Source: Agrocybe praecox (Eukaryota; Basidiomycota; Agaricomycetes; Agaricales; Agrocybaceae). From it: DNA of 16,623 bases. How positions within the stretch are numbered: the first letter of the stretch is position 1; each line of letters begins with the position of its first letter. The position numbers and the translations under genes were made by a program. This document shows positions 1-8,682 of this stretch, in pieces. The stretch is from assembly GCA_964017145.1 (NCBI GenBank), contig CAXHKQ010000046.1:1-16623 (forward strand), given 5' to 3'. A model generated the notes under the pieces. That model had not been told where the DNA came from. It ran no database searches and saw only the letters and a list, made by a program, of their open reading frames with translations.

Positions 1-252
1 AATACCTGGGAATTCCAAAACGATAGATCTCAACCCCCCGCTGTACTCTTCGGACTTGGCTCCATCAGAATACTACTTGTCCCGATCGATGGCCCTAGGC
101 CCCGTTAACGAGGACTCCCGTTTTCATGAATATGTGAAAAATTTGACTTTTCCATGAATTGCTACTAAAGATGACCCGTTGTAAGACCACGAAATCCTGA
201 TGCTACCAAAACGATGGTCAAAAGTAGTATATAGCAATGGTCAGTAATTTAA
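1..252 (+). pseudogene. mariner transposase C-terminal remnant
   Basis: One reading frame, read from base 35, gives PPLYSSDLAPSEYYLSRSMA at 35-94. This corresponds to the YSPDLAPSDYHLF block around the third catalytic aspartate of mariner (DD34D) transposases. The same frame later reads ILMLPKRWSKVVYSNGQ (about 194-244), matching the family's C-terminal LPERW..V..xGQYF signature. Two or three stops interrupt the frame between these blocks, and the APSD aspartate is Glu, so the copy is dead. The N-terminal part lies off the window. The type of C-terminus suggests a mauritiana/mellifera-like mariner rather than the irritans-like copies seen further on. A TTGTACAA-containing stretch near 325-335 could be the decayed end of the element, but no inverted partner is available. 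Confidence 0.75.
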
Positions 253-339
253 ACAAGAAATATGAAGCCGTTTCTTTACAATAACTTCTCAAAGTTGGAC
301 AAAAACGTCGGTAGCAAGGTTGTACAAATAATTCTTTGT

Positions 340-930
340 TCATGGAGTAAATAATTTGACCGAGTGTTTCATTGAACATTTCTTATGACCACAAGAAATC
401 CATTATTATCGATCAAACGTATTCTGTTCGTAAAAGATCTTTTTTCATCTTCATTAATTGAAGATTTGTTCACATACAAATCGCGCAAAACGATTTTCAG
501 TTATTTATAGGATCTTGCGCAATTTAACACGATTTTTCTGAGTACTCCTAGTCATGTTTCAACAAGAGAGAAATGTAATGGTGCAGTTCAGTCTCATCAT
601 CTTTTCATGGTTGAGCCTTCACTTTTGCCCTACAAAAATAAACGCCACAACTATTTTTTTTTTCGAATGATGAGGATTTGAAGACCTCGTTATAGGAGGT
701 TAGTGTTAAATCATTTCAAGATATTGAAAAATAAGAACCGAAATCATGTCCGAATCATGTCCGAGAACTCGAAAGAACAGCATACGAAATTGATATGTTG
801 AATCCAAAATGTGTTAAAATCGAATTAAAGTTGGTAAAAGGGTTGAACTTATTGGTAAAAAGATTGAGCCTCGTTTCGTTTGAAAGAGGGATAATGTCGA
901 GATTTAAGCCTAGAATTTCAATCGTTTTTG
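340..930. other. AT-rich intergenic or intronic DNA, no gene seen
   Basis: No convincing ORF, RNA gene or transposon end is visible here. Because a good 3' splice site follows at 931-965, the right part is best read as the end of an intron of the gene whose exon starts at 966. The ORF reaching leftwards from the exon (from about 795) shows no protein-like composition before the splice site. Confidence 0.4.
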
Positions 931-965
931 CTAACCTTTCGTCCCCGCCCTTCTCGCCGCTCCAG
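931..965 (+). other. Branch point, pyrimidine tract and 3' splice site
   Basis: A CTAAC branch-point match at 931-935 (branch A at 934) is followed by a pyrimidine-rich run and ends in CTCCAG at 960-965. The branch A lies 31 bases before the AG, a normal insect spacing. GC content and coding character change sharply right after the AG. Together these make a strong 3' acceptor on the + strand. The matching upstream donor was not located and may lie outside the window. Confidence 0.65.
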
Positions 966-1455
966 GAGCCGAAAACTGAACTCCCAACTGGATCGCGCCA
1001 TCGACGAGGCCATGGCCGACCTGGACAGGCGAACCACCACCGCATCCGCCACCGCAACAACAACTTCCTCTGCTTGCGCTGGCAACCCAACGAACGCGAA
1101 AATCTCCACCAAGAAACCGACCGCTCTAGCAGCGAAATCCACCACCAGCACAAATTCGCCGCATCGCAACAGCAGCCTCAAGGCGCCGGCAGCGCCACCT
1201 AGCGGTCCGGCAACTTCGCCGACCTCAGCCTCGACTTCGCCCACATCGACGACACCGACCACTCCGAATTCGAGTCCGACTTCGGCCACGGCGAAATCGT
1301 CGCCTCGAGCGCGGGTTCGTGTCGATGGCGGCCGACAGCGGCCGGTGAAAATTGCGCCGGCGCCACCAGCGCAACAGCAACCACAGTTTCTGCCGCCAGA
1401 TGGCAGCAGTTTCTATGCGCCTATGGCCCCTGGCAGGGCTGCGAAACGATTGTAA
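966..1455 (+). CDS. Putative terminal coding exon of an unrecognised host gene (partial)
   Basis: Starting at the splice site, the frame beginning at codon 967 reads SRKLNSQLDRAIDEAMADLD and continues open for about 160 codons to TAA at 1453-1455. The first 25 residues look like a charged helical segment. The rest is low-complexity, rich in Ser, Thr, Pro and Ala, with a QQQPQF patch and a basic end (GRAAKRL). The GC-rich composition contrasts with the AT-rich flanks, as expected for an exon. I do not recognise the protein; a disordered tail of a cytoskeletal, signalling or nuclear protein would fit, but this is only inference. Odd point: from 1203 on, another frame has almost pure C or G in third codon positions and reads GNFADLSLDFAHIDDTDHSE, so a frameshift, or use of that frame, is possible. 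A weak donor-like CCG|GTGAAA lies near 1343. Confidence 0.5.
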
Positions 1456-2520
1456 ACACATCAGTGACTACTCGGTTGGACTTGAGATCGACAATTTGAA
1501 AAATGGTTGGAAAATAATAGAAAGCGCGGAGATTTTGGTATCGGTTTTTGAGAAAGTGTTTTTGAAGAGATGATGGTGTTGTTGAACATATTATTCCAAG
1601 CCTAAAATGTCCAATATATCCAACAACTTCTTCCTGTCTTCAATAATATAATGATCTAAATACATACTAGAATCCTGAAATATTCTGTCATGAATCCCCA
1701 TTTTCCATACTAACGATCTCAAGTGCTACAGAGTACTAGAATCAACAAATCAACCACGTAATACGTACAAAGAAACTAATCAGCATGTACCGCACACACA
1801 CACGCAAACACATCACACCGCTTGTTAACACACTAAGACACACATACACCCACAATTGTTATTAGTTTTTATCCGAATTGATTGGACGCGCATATTTATT
1901 CAACCAATTGTCCATATATTCTATTGAAGGCATGGGCATGGCGTAAATCTTGTACATTCATAAGCGTAATATACACACTAGGACGACTATCCAATTGTAC
2001 ATACCATCTATTTATTTCGTTTAGATTGTAATAAATTATGAACGCGTGGCGCTTTCAACATCAACACTCGTCTGTACATATATAAAAAGTTCACATTGTA
2101 GTAGGCAAAAAGCAAAATCAAATACAGAAAATCAACAGAAAATACCCGATAAATCAAAATCAACAATACCACAATTATGATAAATGTACACGTGCGCATA
2201 CACGCGCATCAATCGAGAATGCACCTCATCATCACATTCACGCGACGATAATTATATCGCGCGCATCAACGCAGCAGAAGCAGCAGAGAGAGAGACACCC
2301 GAACAATAAATGCAGCACATTAATTACGAATATTCAGACGGCGGTACATGAATGCGATAATATCCGAAATCTCCATACGAATAATATAATAGCGAAATGA
2401 TATTCAAATACGATATAGAGAAAAACAACACACTGCAACCACCATCACATCACATCACATCAAGTATCACATCAAAAATTCCAAACTGCCATCTCTCGAG
2501 TATGATAATCCGTAAACAAA
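1456..2520 (+). other. Probable 3' UTR with simple repeats
   Basis: AT-rich sequence without convincing ORFs lies between the stop at 1453-1455 and AATAAA signals at 2305-2310 and 2525-2530. It contains a short (AC)n run near 1790-1802, a CAG/AG-rich run near 2270-2295, and a pentamer repeat (ATCAC)n around 2446-2462. Its role as the 3' UTR of the upstream exon rests on position, strand and polyadenylation signals only. Confidence 0.4.
2446..2462. repeat. (ATCAC)n short pentamer repeat
   Basis: About three and a half consecutive copies of a CATCA/ATCAC pentamer are followed by a diverged copy about ten bases later. Ordinary simple-sequence DNA in the presumed 3' UTR. Confidence 0.7.
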
Positions 2521-2530
2521 ATTAAATAAA
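2521..2530 (+). terminator. Candidate polyadenylation signal (ATTAAATAAA)
   Basis: Overlapping ATTAAA and AATAAA hexamers lie about 1.07 kb after the stop codon at 1453-1455 and just before the mariner insertion at 2620. A second AATAAA lies at 2305-2310. No clear downstream GU-rich element was seen, so the actual cleavage site is uncertain. Confidence 0.35.
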
Positions 2531-2619
2531 GCCCATTCGAAGACCTACTAGTTCACTCACCGAGTCGACGAGTACCGAGCGTTTATTTACTACCGAACTT
2601 ACTGCCGCGAAATTATATA

Positions 2620-3801
2620 ACAGGCAGGCTGGAAAGTCCGTATCGTTTGATAGGTGGACACATCTTTCTGATAAAAATAAATCTGTATAATCAATATAGT
2701 TCCAATGAAGGACGATATACCAAATTAAGCATCGTTAGGACTTTTGGTTCATTCTATATTTTTATTTGACTGAAGCAAAATTTGTTGACGTAGTTCTTAA
2801 AGGACACTTTAAGAACACTGTTTTCTGATGGGGAAAGTTGCGCTCCAGCCAAAAAAAAAATCGCGAAAATTATTCAAAATTCCGTACTAGCCATTTGGAC
2901 ACCGGAGGTTATCTGCGTACCAGACGCCCAAATATTGCAGTTACTGACGAAAACATCGATAAAACCCACAAAATGATTTCGGAAGACAGACAAAATGGTT
3001 GATGGAGATTACTTATGCCATAGAGATATGAATACAAATGTTCAAATATTTCATAAATATGATCTTGGGCATGCGAAAGCTCTTTGTAAAATGACAGCTA
3101 ACCCAAAATCAATCAAAATAAAAACTATTTGATATTTCGGAGCAGTGTTTTGAGTTGATTGAACACGATCAAGCTATTTGTTCAACAAATATGTGTACTT
3201 TGTACTCCAATCGGCAGTCAGAACAGGGAGCTATGACGAAGCCTATTCAAAGTTATCAAAAGCGCAACAGTCGGATGGTGCTCTATTTTGAGATTCAGAA
3301 GGAGTATTCTTCATTGACAACCTGAAAAAGGAAAGGCTATGATGATAGACCTTAGACCTTACATATAATTGTTTGGAGTGCCTGAAGTCTAAAATGACCA
3401 AGATACACTCCAAATGGCGAAGGAAAATGTGCTGTTACACCAAGATAATACGCACTTTCACGAGCCGTTGAACACGTTGGACAAGATCAAGGACAGGATT
3501 ATGAATTGAGGTCATATCTACGGTATTATCAGAATTTTGTCCTTACCGACTATTCTATGTCTTCAGAGCTTTGAAAATTGCTTGCTGAGAAGAGACTTAG
3601 CACCGAAGGAAAAGTTATCCCAGAAAAAATACATATTTAAGGCCAAAAAGAATTCGTTCTATACGAAGGGCACAGAAAAGACGTTAGATCGCCATTTTCG
3701 GTATATCGTCCTTCATTGGAACTATATTCATTAATCACAAATGATCTTATAAAAAATATGTCTTCTACTATCAAACGATACGGACTTCCCAGCCTGCCTG
3801 T
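2620..3801 (+). mobile_element. Full-length decayed irritans-like mariner element, 1182 bp
   Basis: Both ends begin ACAGGCAGGCTGG(A/G)AAGTCC in inverted orientation and are flanked by TA (2618-2619 and 3802-3803), the duplication made by Tc1/mariner transposases. The outer sequence resembles the irritans/Himar-type end ACAGGTTGGCTGATAAGTCC. The first 34 bases of the arms differ at one position. The length fits a complete mariner. The inverted similarity does not stop at about 30 bp as usual: it continues to at least 2721 on the left and 3700 on the right (102 bp, roughly 85 matches by eye), so the right arm includes the end of the transposase reading frame. The interior is a transposase pseudogene, so the copy cannot mobilise itself. 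Confidence 0.9.
2770..3734 (+). pseudogene. mariner (irritans-like) transposase pseudogene
   Basis: Recognisable transposase blocks occur in the right order on the + strand but in changing frames with many stops. TDENIDKTHKMISEDRQ lies near 2945-2995 (the linker after the N-terminal DNA-binding domain). An MRKLFVK-like block is near 3074. FWDSEGVFFIDNL is near 3280-3325, in the catalytic core. A LLHQDNTHFHEPL-like block (HQDNAP region, second catalytic Asp) is near 3430-3470. The C-terminal stretch YIFKAKKNSFYTKGTEKTLD and RYIVLHWNYIH ends at about 3734. The block around the third Asp is heavily eroded. Frameshifts and stops make it clearly non-functional. Confidence 0.85.
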
Positions 3802-3803
3802 TA

Positions 3804-4440
3804 TATTCTCTGAACCCGCGCGAGTAACGCAATAACCAGCCAACCGACCGAATAACCAAATCGTTTACGACCATGATCGATTCGATTTTAGCCCGGCGAA
3901 TCTGAATAAGCGAAATCGAAGGAATCTTGCGAGGCGCACATTCCGCAATCCCAGCCATTGCCTGCGGCTTATCGTCAACCATGCAAGCACGCACGCACGC
4001 ACGCATACGAAATGATATGTTTTTTGCTTTTCGCCGCGCCGCGACTCCTCGGTTGCGATTTGCGATGCGTGCGGGCGGGGTGCGTGTGTGATGAGCGTGC
4101 GTGCGTGCGTGCATGCGCATGTGGCTTAAACACGCGTCAACGCTTCGCGTCAGCGCCCGCAAATTGAGTGGCTCAAGTGGGTCGACCATGCGTGCGTGCG
4201 TGCGTGCCAGTTTGCGTGAAAAATGCCGGCCAGGTTCATTCATCAAAAGCGAAAGAATAACGCGTCCATGCATACACGCATACTCATACTCACATGTGGT
4301 GGCGTGGCGGCAATCTTTTAAAAAGTTCGCTAACCGTCGCCATCCGCCAGCCATCGTCAGCCATCGTCGCGCGTCAGCATGTAATATCCATTTCGGCGAT
4401 ATGAACTCGCGCGCATTTGGGCGACACTCGTAACTCGTAA
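3804..4440. other. GC-rich stretch with (GCAC)n/(GTGC)n microsatellites
   Basis: This stretch is much richer in G+C and CpG than its flanks. It has a (GCAC)n run at 3987-4004 and two complementary (GCGT)n runs at 4095-4116 and 4189-4208, so the first can pair with either of the others. Long open frames exist on both strands, but they follow from composition and the tetramer repeats (repeating R-A-C or A-R-T-H), and the minus-strand frame runs into the mariner end. No credible protein was found. It could be a host regulatory region. Confidence 0.45.
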
Positions 4441-4872
4441 CTCGAACAGGGTGTTTTATCCGGAGACTATGAATTAACCTCAATCAAAATGTTGTCCGTC
4501 AGCACAGAATCACCTCATCATATTTTACATTGATAGATTGCATTAAATAAAACTGCAACCGAAGTGTTTTGTCATTTTTCGAGCAATATTTTGTTATTCA
4601 TTGAAAATCCCGATACAATTTATGTTAACGGATCACATAAAGCACAAGATTTTTTCTTCGAATATCGACAATATTGCTCACAAGGTAGTGGCGTTTAATA
4701 GCATTTTTTGAACGTTAAATTAGGGTTATGTCCTCGAAAACGCCTGTCATCGAAAAACAAATAGTATTGAAGTCAAAAGGAAAACAATATATCGGCGATT
4801 TAATGTATGGTTGTTGGTTGTGTTCTATCATGATGTTTATCTTGAATTTTCTCCTAACATTTTCAAACCCCT
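4441..4872. other. AT-rich DNA, no gene seen
   Basis: Only an ATTAAATAAA near 4542-4551 and a small inverted pair (GAGCAATATT near 4580 and its complement near 4670) stand out. Neither supports a named feature. Confidence 0.4.
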
Positions 4873-4882
4873 AGTAGAAGGA
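4873..4882 (+). repeat. Left target-site duplication of the LINE
   Basis: AGTAGAAGGA occurs here and again at 10497-10506, directly after the poly(A) tail. This ten-base duplication frames the whole retrotransposon and fixes its 5' end at about 4883. Confidence 0.8.
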
Positions 4883-4893
4883 ACCGATGTGTG

Positions 4894-4966
4894 AACCGAT
4901 GTGGCTCTGTGGTAGAGCACTAGCTTGCTGGCACAAAGGTTGTGGGTTCGATTCCCGCCATGGCAC
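4894..4966 (+). ncRNA. tRNA-derived head with pol III box A and box B at the LINE 5' end
   Basis: TGGCTCTGTGGTAGAGC at 4902-4918 matches a tRNA D-arm/box A, with a GCTC/GAGC stem. GGTTCGATTCC at 4945-4955 is a perfect box B, inside a T-arm whose stem GTGGG/CCCGC pairs. The box spacing is tRNA-like. The anticodon stem does not fold cleanly and the acceptor pairs only about four of seven positions, so this is not a functional tRNA gene but a tRNA-like promoter head of the type found in SINEs. It sits just inside the target-site duplication, so it was inserted together with the LINE. An 11-base direct repeat (GAACCGATGTG) at 4881 and 4893 precedes it. Confidence 0.75.
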
Positions 4967-5012
4967 TGGCCTAATTTCCACTTTCCAATTTTTCCTTTCC
5001 CCCAGGCAGTAA

Positions 5013-6821
5013 AAACGCAATCCCGACCACTCCCACCTCCCACAACCCCCTCCTTCCCCCTGTGTCGTCATATCTGTGAGGCGCAATCGAAGTTGGCAAC
5101 CCCGGCGCACAGATGTAGGGTGCGGTGGGTTAATCTCCCGCTCACCTGAAATACCAAAAAAGATTAGCAGAAACCAAAGAAGAATCGAACACACGGCACC
5201 CATACCCCCGGCAACGACCATCGCAACGAAGAAAAGGACACGAATTGGACAATGGAACATTCGCACACTAGCAGACGACGCGCGCTTAGAACAACTCGAG
5301 CTTCAGATGAAGAACTTCAAGCTGGAGCTAATTGGGCTATCCGAAGCTAGGTGGCGAGACAGTGGAGACCACACGACGAACAACGGAAACACCATCATAT
5401 ATTCAGGCAGAAATGACAAAAGCGTTAGCGGAGTCGCAATCATCATGACCCCGCACGTAAGGAAAAGCCTCATCGACTGGAACCCCATATCGGACCGCAT
5501 CATCACCGCCCGCATCAAGACGAAAGCTCGCAACTTGACCGTTGTACAATGTTACGCACCCACGGAGACCGGTAGCAACGAAACGTAGGACGCTTTCTAC
5601 GAAGACCTCGAAAACACCCTGGGTCGAACACCGAATGGCGACATCGTCCTCCTCATGGGAGATTTCAACGCCCAAGTCGGCTCCAACAACACCGGATGCC
5701 GCCAAACAATGGGAACGCACGGACTGGGAACACGAACGAACAACGGGGACCGTCTCATCGAGCTCTGCACCAAACATCAACTGATCATCGGCGGCACAAT
5801 ATTCCCGCACAAGACGATTCACAAGTACACCTGGACATCGCCGGCGGGAACAACAAAAAATCAAATCGACCACATATGCATCAGCAGGAAATGACGCGGC
5901 TCTCTCCAGGACGTCCGCAACAGAAGAGGAGCAGACATGTTCACCGACCACGAGCTCATAATCGCACACATCCAACTCAAGATCAAGGCAATACGAAGAC
6001 CAACACCCTCAACACAACGAGTCAGAATCAACATCGATGACCTACGGAAACCAGATAAAAACAGAGAGTACGTCAACAAATTGAATGAGATCTTGGAGAG
6101 CAACGAATACAACTGGCAAGAAGCGCACTTGGAAGCCGCAAAACAAACACTGGGAGAAGTACCCCGCAACCACAGAACATCGTGGATCTCGGACGAAACA
6201 TGGAGACTGATCGAATAACGCCGAGAAGTGAAAGAGAGGCTAAACCAGGGAGAATCGGCAGAAGCGAGAACCACCTACAACGATATGGGCAAAATCGTGA
6301 AGAGAGCAGTTAGAAGAGATCGCAGAGCATATATCAACAAGTTCGCCATTGAAGCAGAAGAAGCCGCTCAGCAGTACGACATGCGCAAACTCTACAAAAA
6401 AATCAGAGAACTGGCAAACAATGGTAAAAAAAATAGTACCATGCCACTGGAGGACAGAGACGGCAACAACATCGTCATCGCAGACCAACAGCGCACCAGA
6501 TGGAGAGAACATTTCGAAGAGCTCCTCAACTGCCAGGCCAGCGCGAGCATCTCCGACAGCGTACCAGATGATAACGCCAACACCAATCACCGCCTGAGAA
6601 CATCACCACCAACGATACAAGAGATCATAGCCGCAATAAGAAAGCTGAAAAACAACAAAGCCCCCGGCACAGACAGTATCGCACCGGAGCTCTTCAAAGC
6701 CTGCCCACAAACATCGGCAACAGCGATACACGAACTCATCGCAACGTCATGGGAGAATGAAAGCTTCGACGAAGAATGGAAAAGAGGCGTCATCATCAAA
6801 CTGCCAAAGAAAGGAGATCTG
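5013..6821 (+). pseudogene. LINE ORF, endonuclease and N-terminal RT part, three in-frame stops
   Basis: The frame opens after TAA at 5010-5012 and holds one phase to the insertion at 6821. Endonuclease/exonuclease/phosphatase-fold (APE) motifs appear in order: GQWNIRTL, LIGLSEARW (catalytic Glu), VVQCYAPTE, LLMGDFNAQVG (Asp/Asn pair), NQIDHICISRK and FTDHELIIAHI (terminal Asp-His). The linker then leads to the RT start, with NNKAPGTDSIAPELFKA and VIIKLPKKGDL. The domain nicks target DNA to prime reverse transcription. Stops: TAG 5586-5588, TGA 5892-5894 (likely CGA decayed) and TAA 6216-6218. There is no frameshift. No in-frame ATG precedes the endonuclease domain (the first one found lies inside it, after LEQLELQ), so the original start has been lost or was not AUG. 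Confidence 0.88.
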
Positions 6822-7337
6822 AAAATATTGAAAAAAATGTAAAAGCTTCGTATTTTCAAATACAGCCGCCCAACACTCCTTAAAATGGGGTAAATGGATG
6901 TAGATGATGATGACTACAAATGATATAAAATATATAGATAAGAAAGAAGAATAATAATAAACTGTTGAAATCTGACCTCGAAAAACCCTCACCCGAAAGA
7001 TTAAACTAATATCACTCCCATGGGCCATTGTAAATATATTCAAAATATCATCATGGCCTCTATAATCTGGTTTCGAGTTGCAATGAATTGTGATAGAAAT
7101 TGTGATATAACACTACACATGTATATCTCTCTGACGTTTTTTCCAGACTTTACCAGGTTTTACTCAAAATGAAAGCTAGACTCTTCTCGTTACTACGCAT
7201 CAAGAATATAAACATGTTAAATGTTGTATACCATTGAATATTAGAATCGGTGCACACACATGTAAACACATTTCTGTGCATCGACTTAGTAATCATTATA
7301 TTATTGGAGTTGATTACGAGAACTTTCAAGCAACATA

Positions 7338-8649
7338 CAGGGTGACCCAATTGATCAGCACATCATGTAGAGGCTGTTTTCAGCTATAAGGACATTGAAA
7401 TTAGAAAAACCAAATACAACAAAATTATGATACATATCTGCAATTTATGATGCCCCTAACATTTTTCGATATGGCCATCTCTCAAGCCAACTATGGCCCT
7501 CAGTTTGATGACAAAAATTATCACGCATCACGTTTTTGGCTTGATTGGATGTAAATTAACTTACGCCGAAGGGCTTGGTTCAGAGCCTCAATACTTTGTT
7601 ATTTGTTCCTGTGGATATTGGCCTGTAAAATGTGTTCAAAAGAAATACCAAGTTTCTTTGCGTCCGATGGCCAAAGAGCCACCAAGCGCAGAAAAAATGG
7701 CAAAAAATCGCATTTTTTAAAGCAAAATCGACTCGAGGGAATATTTTTTAACCAGACCAACAATTTTTCAGAGTTACAACCCTTTTAAAGTTGATATTCA
7801 CAAAGTTCCATCATAGGAGCATCGACTACAACATTACCTCTATATCAATTAGCTCCTACTTCCAAGCTAGAGACCTAAACATAATGACGCGAAATTTTTC
7901 TGACCATAAGGGTTTCATAGACCTCTACAGAGACTTTGAAAATACCTATTTTCAAAATTCCAAGTGTGACTTGTTCGTATGGCCTGAACGTGAGACAAAC
8001 ACAAGCTTTCTTTCCAATAGCGAATATTTCGTTGAAGAAAGTCTTTCATTATTTGCCGTGAGTATCAGATTACCTGCCAAAAACGTGCAGGGAGAACAAC
8101 TTATCCAATCTAAAGACCATAACTTCTATCACTATAACATTAGGATCACAATTTTTTGCAGTTGATTAGACTTTAGACCAATCAACATTTTGCAATTTAT
8201 TTTGCATGTTTGAACTCAATATTTTCGGCTCTGCAGCTTATTTTTCTTGAAAAATCTCCACATCTGTTAAATTTGTACCACCACACTTAGAGCCACTGTC
8301 AGTATTACTAGTAACTAGAACTTTAGAGCCCTTCGCAATTTTTTTAAAGTAAAAATTATGTCATTCTCACGTTATATGGAAACAAAATTCATAAAATTCA
8401 ATCCATTAGGTCTCTACAAATTGTTAAAAATGACACATGTGACTTACTATATTCTTCATGCGTACAAAAAATACACGTTGGGGTTCACGTATAGATATCT
8501 CATGTCATCATGATGTGAGGCTTGTGAAATTTCATATGCATGTTACGAAAGACACGTAAAGCCCGGATGCCAAATTTGAGCTTCATCAAACAATTGGTTT
8601 GAAAGATACAGTTACTCAAAGTTTCGTGCTGATCAATTGGGTCACCCTG
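7338..8649. mobile_element. Tc1/mariner-type DNA element, 1312 bp, non-autonomous or unrecognised
   Basis: The ends are perfect 24-bp inverted repeats starting CAGGGTGACCCAATTGATC (7338-7361 and 8626-8649). They are flanked by TA at 7336-7337 and 8650-8651, the duplication typical of IS630/Tc1/mariner transposons. The identity of the ends suggests that this copy is younger than the LINE it lies in. The interior is AT-rich. No transposase with DDE/D or helix-turn-helix motifs was recognised; the longest open stretch is a frame ending at 8165 with a first ATG near 7884 (about 93 residues, no known motif). It may therefore be a non-autonomous derivative or carry a badly decayed transposase. Strand is undetermined. 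Confidence 0.85.
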
Positions 8650-8682
8650 TAAGCATAAAAATATTTACATTGTCACCAATAA

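Noticed and set aside
3731..4483. A 250-residue open frame on the minus strand
   Set aside because: It starts in flanking DNA, is rich in Arg, His and Ala from the GC-rich tetramer repeats, and runs into the right end of the mariner. No family resemblance.
4580..4680. Hairpin from GAGCAATATT inverted repeats
   Set aside because: A ten-base arm pair about 80 bases apart in AT-rich DNA is likely chance.
4894..4966. A functional tRNA gene
   Set aside because: Boxes A and B are good, but the anticodon arm does not fold and the acceptor stem is poorly paired; it is treated as a tRNA-derived promoter head.
5403..5975. A 190-residue minus-strand frame
   Set aside because: Antisense shadow of the endonuclease domain, whose + strand carries all the catalytic motifs.
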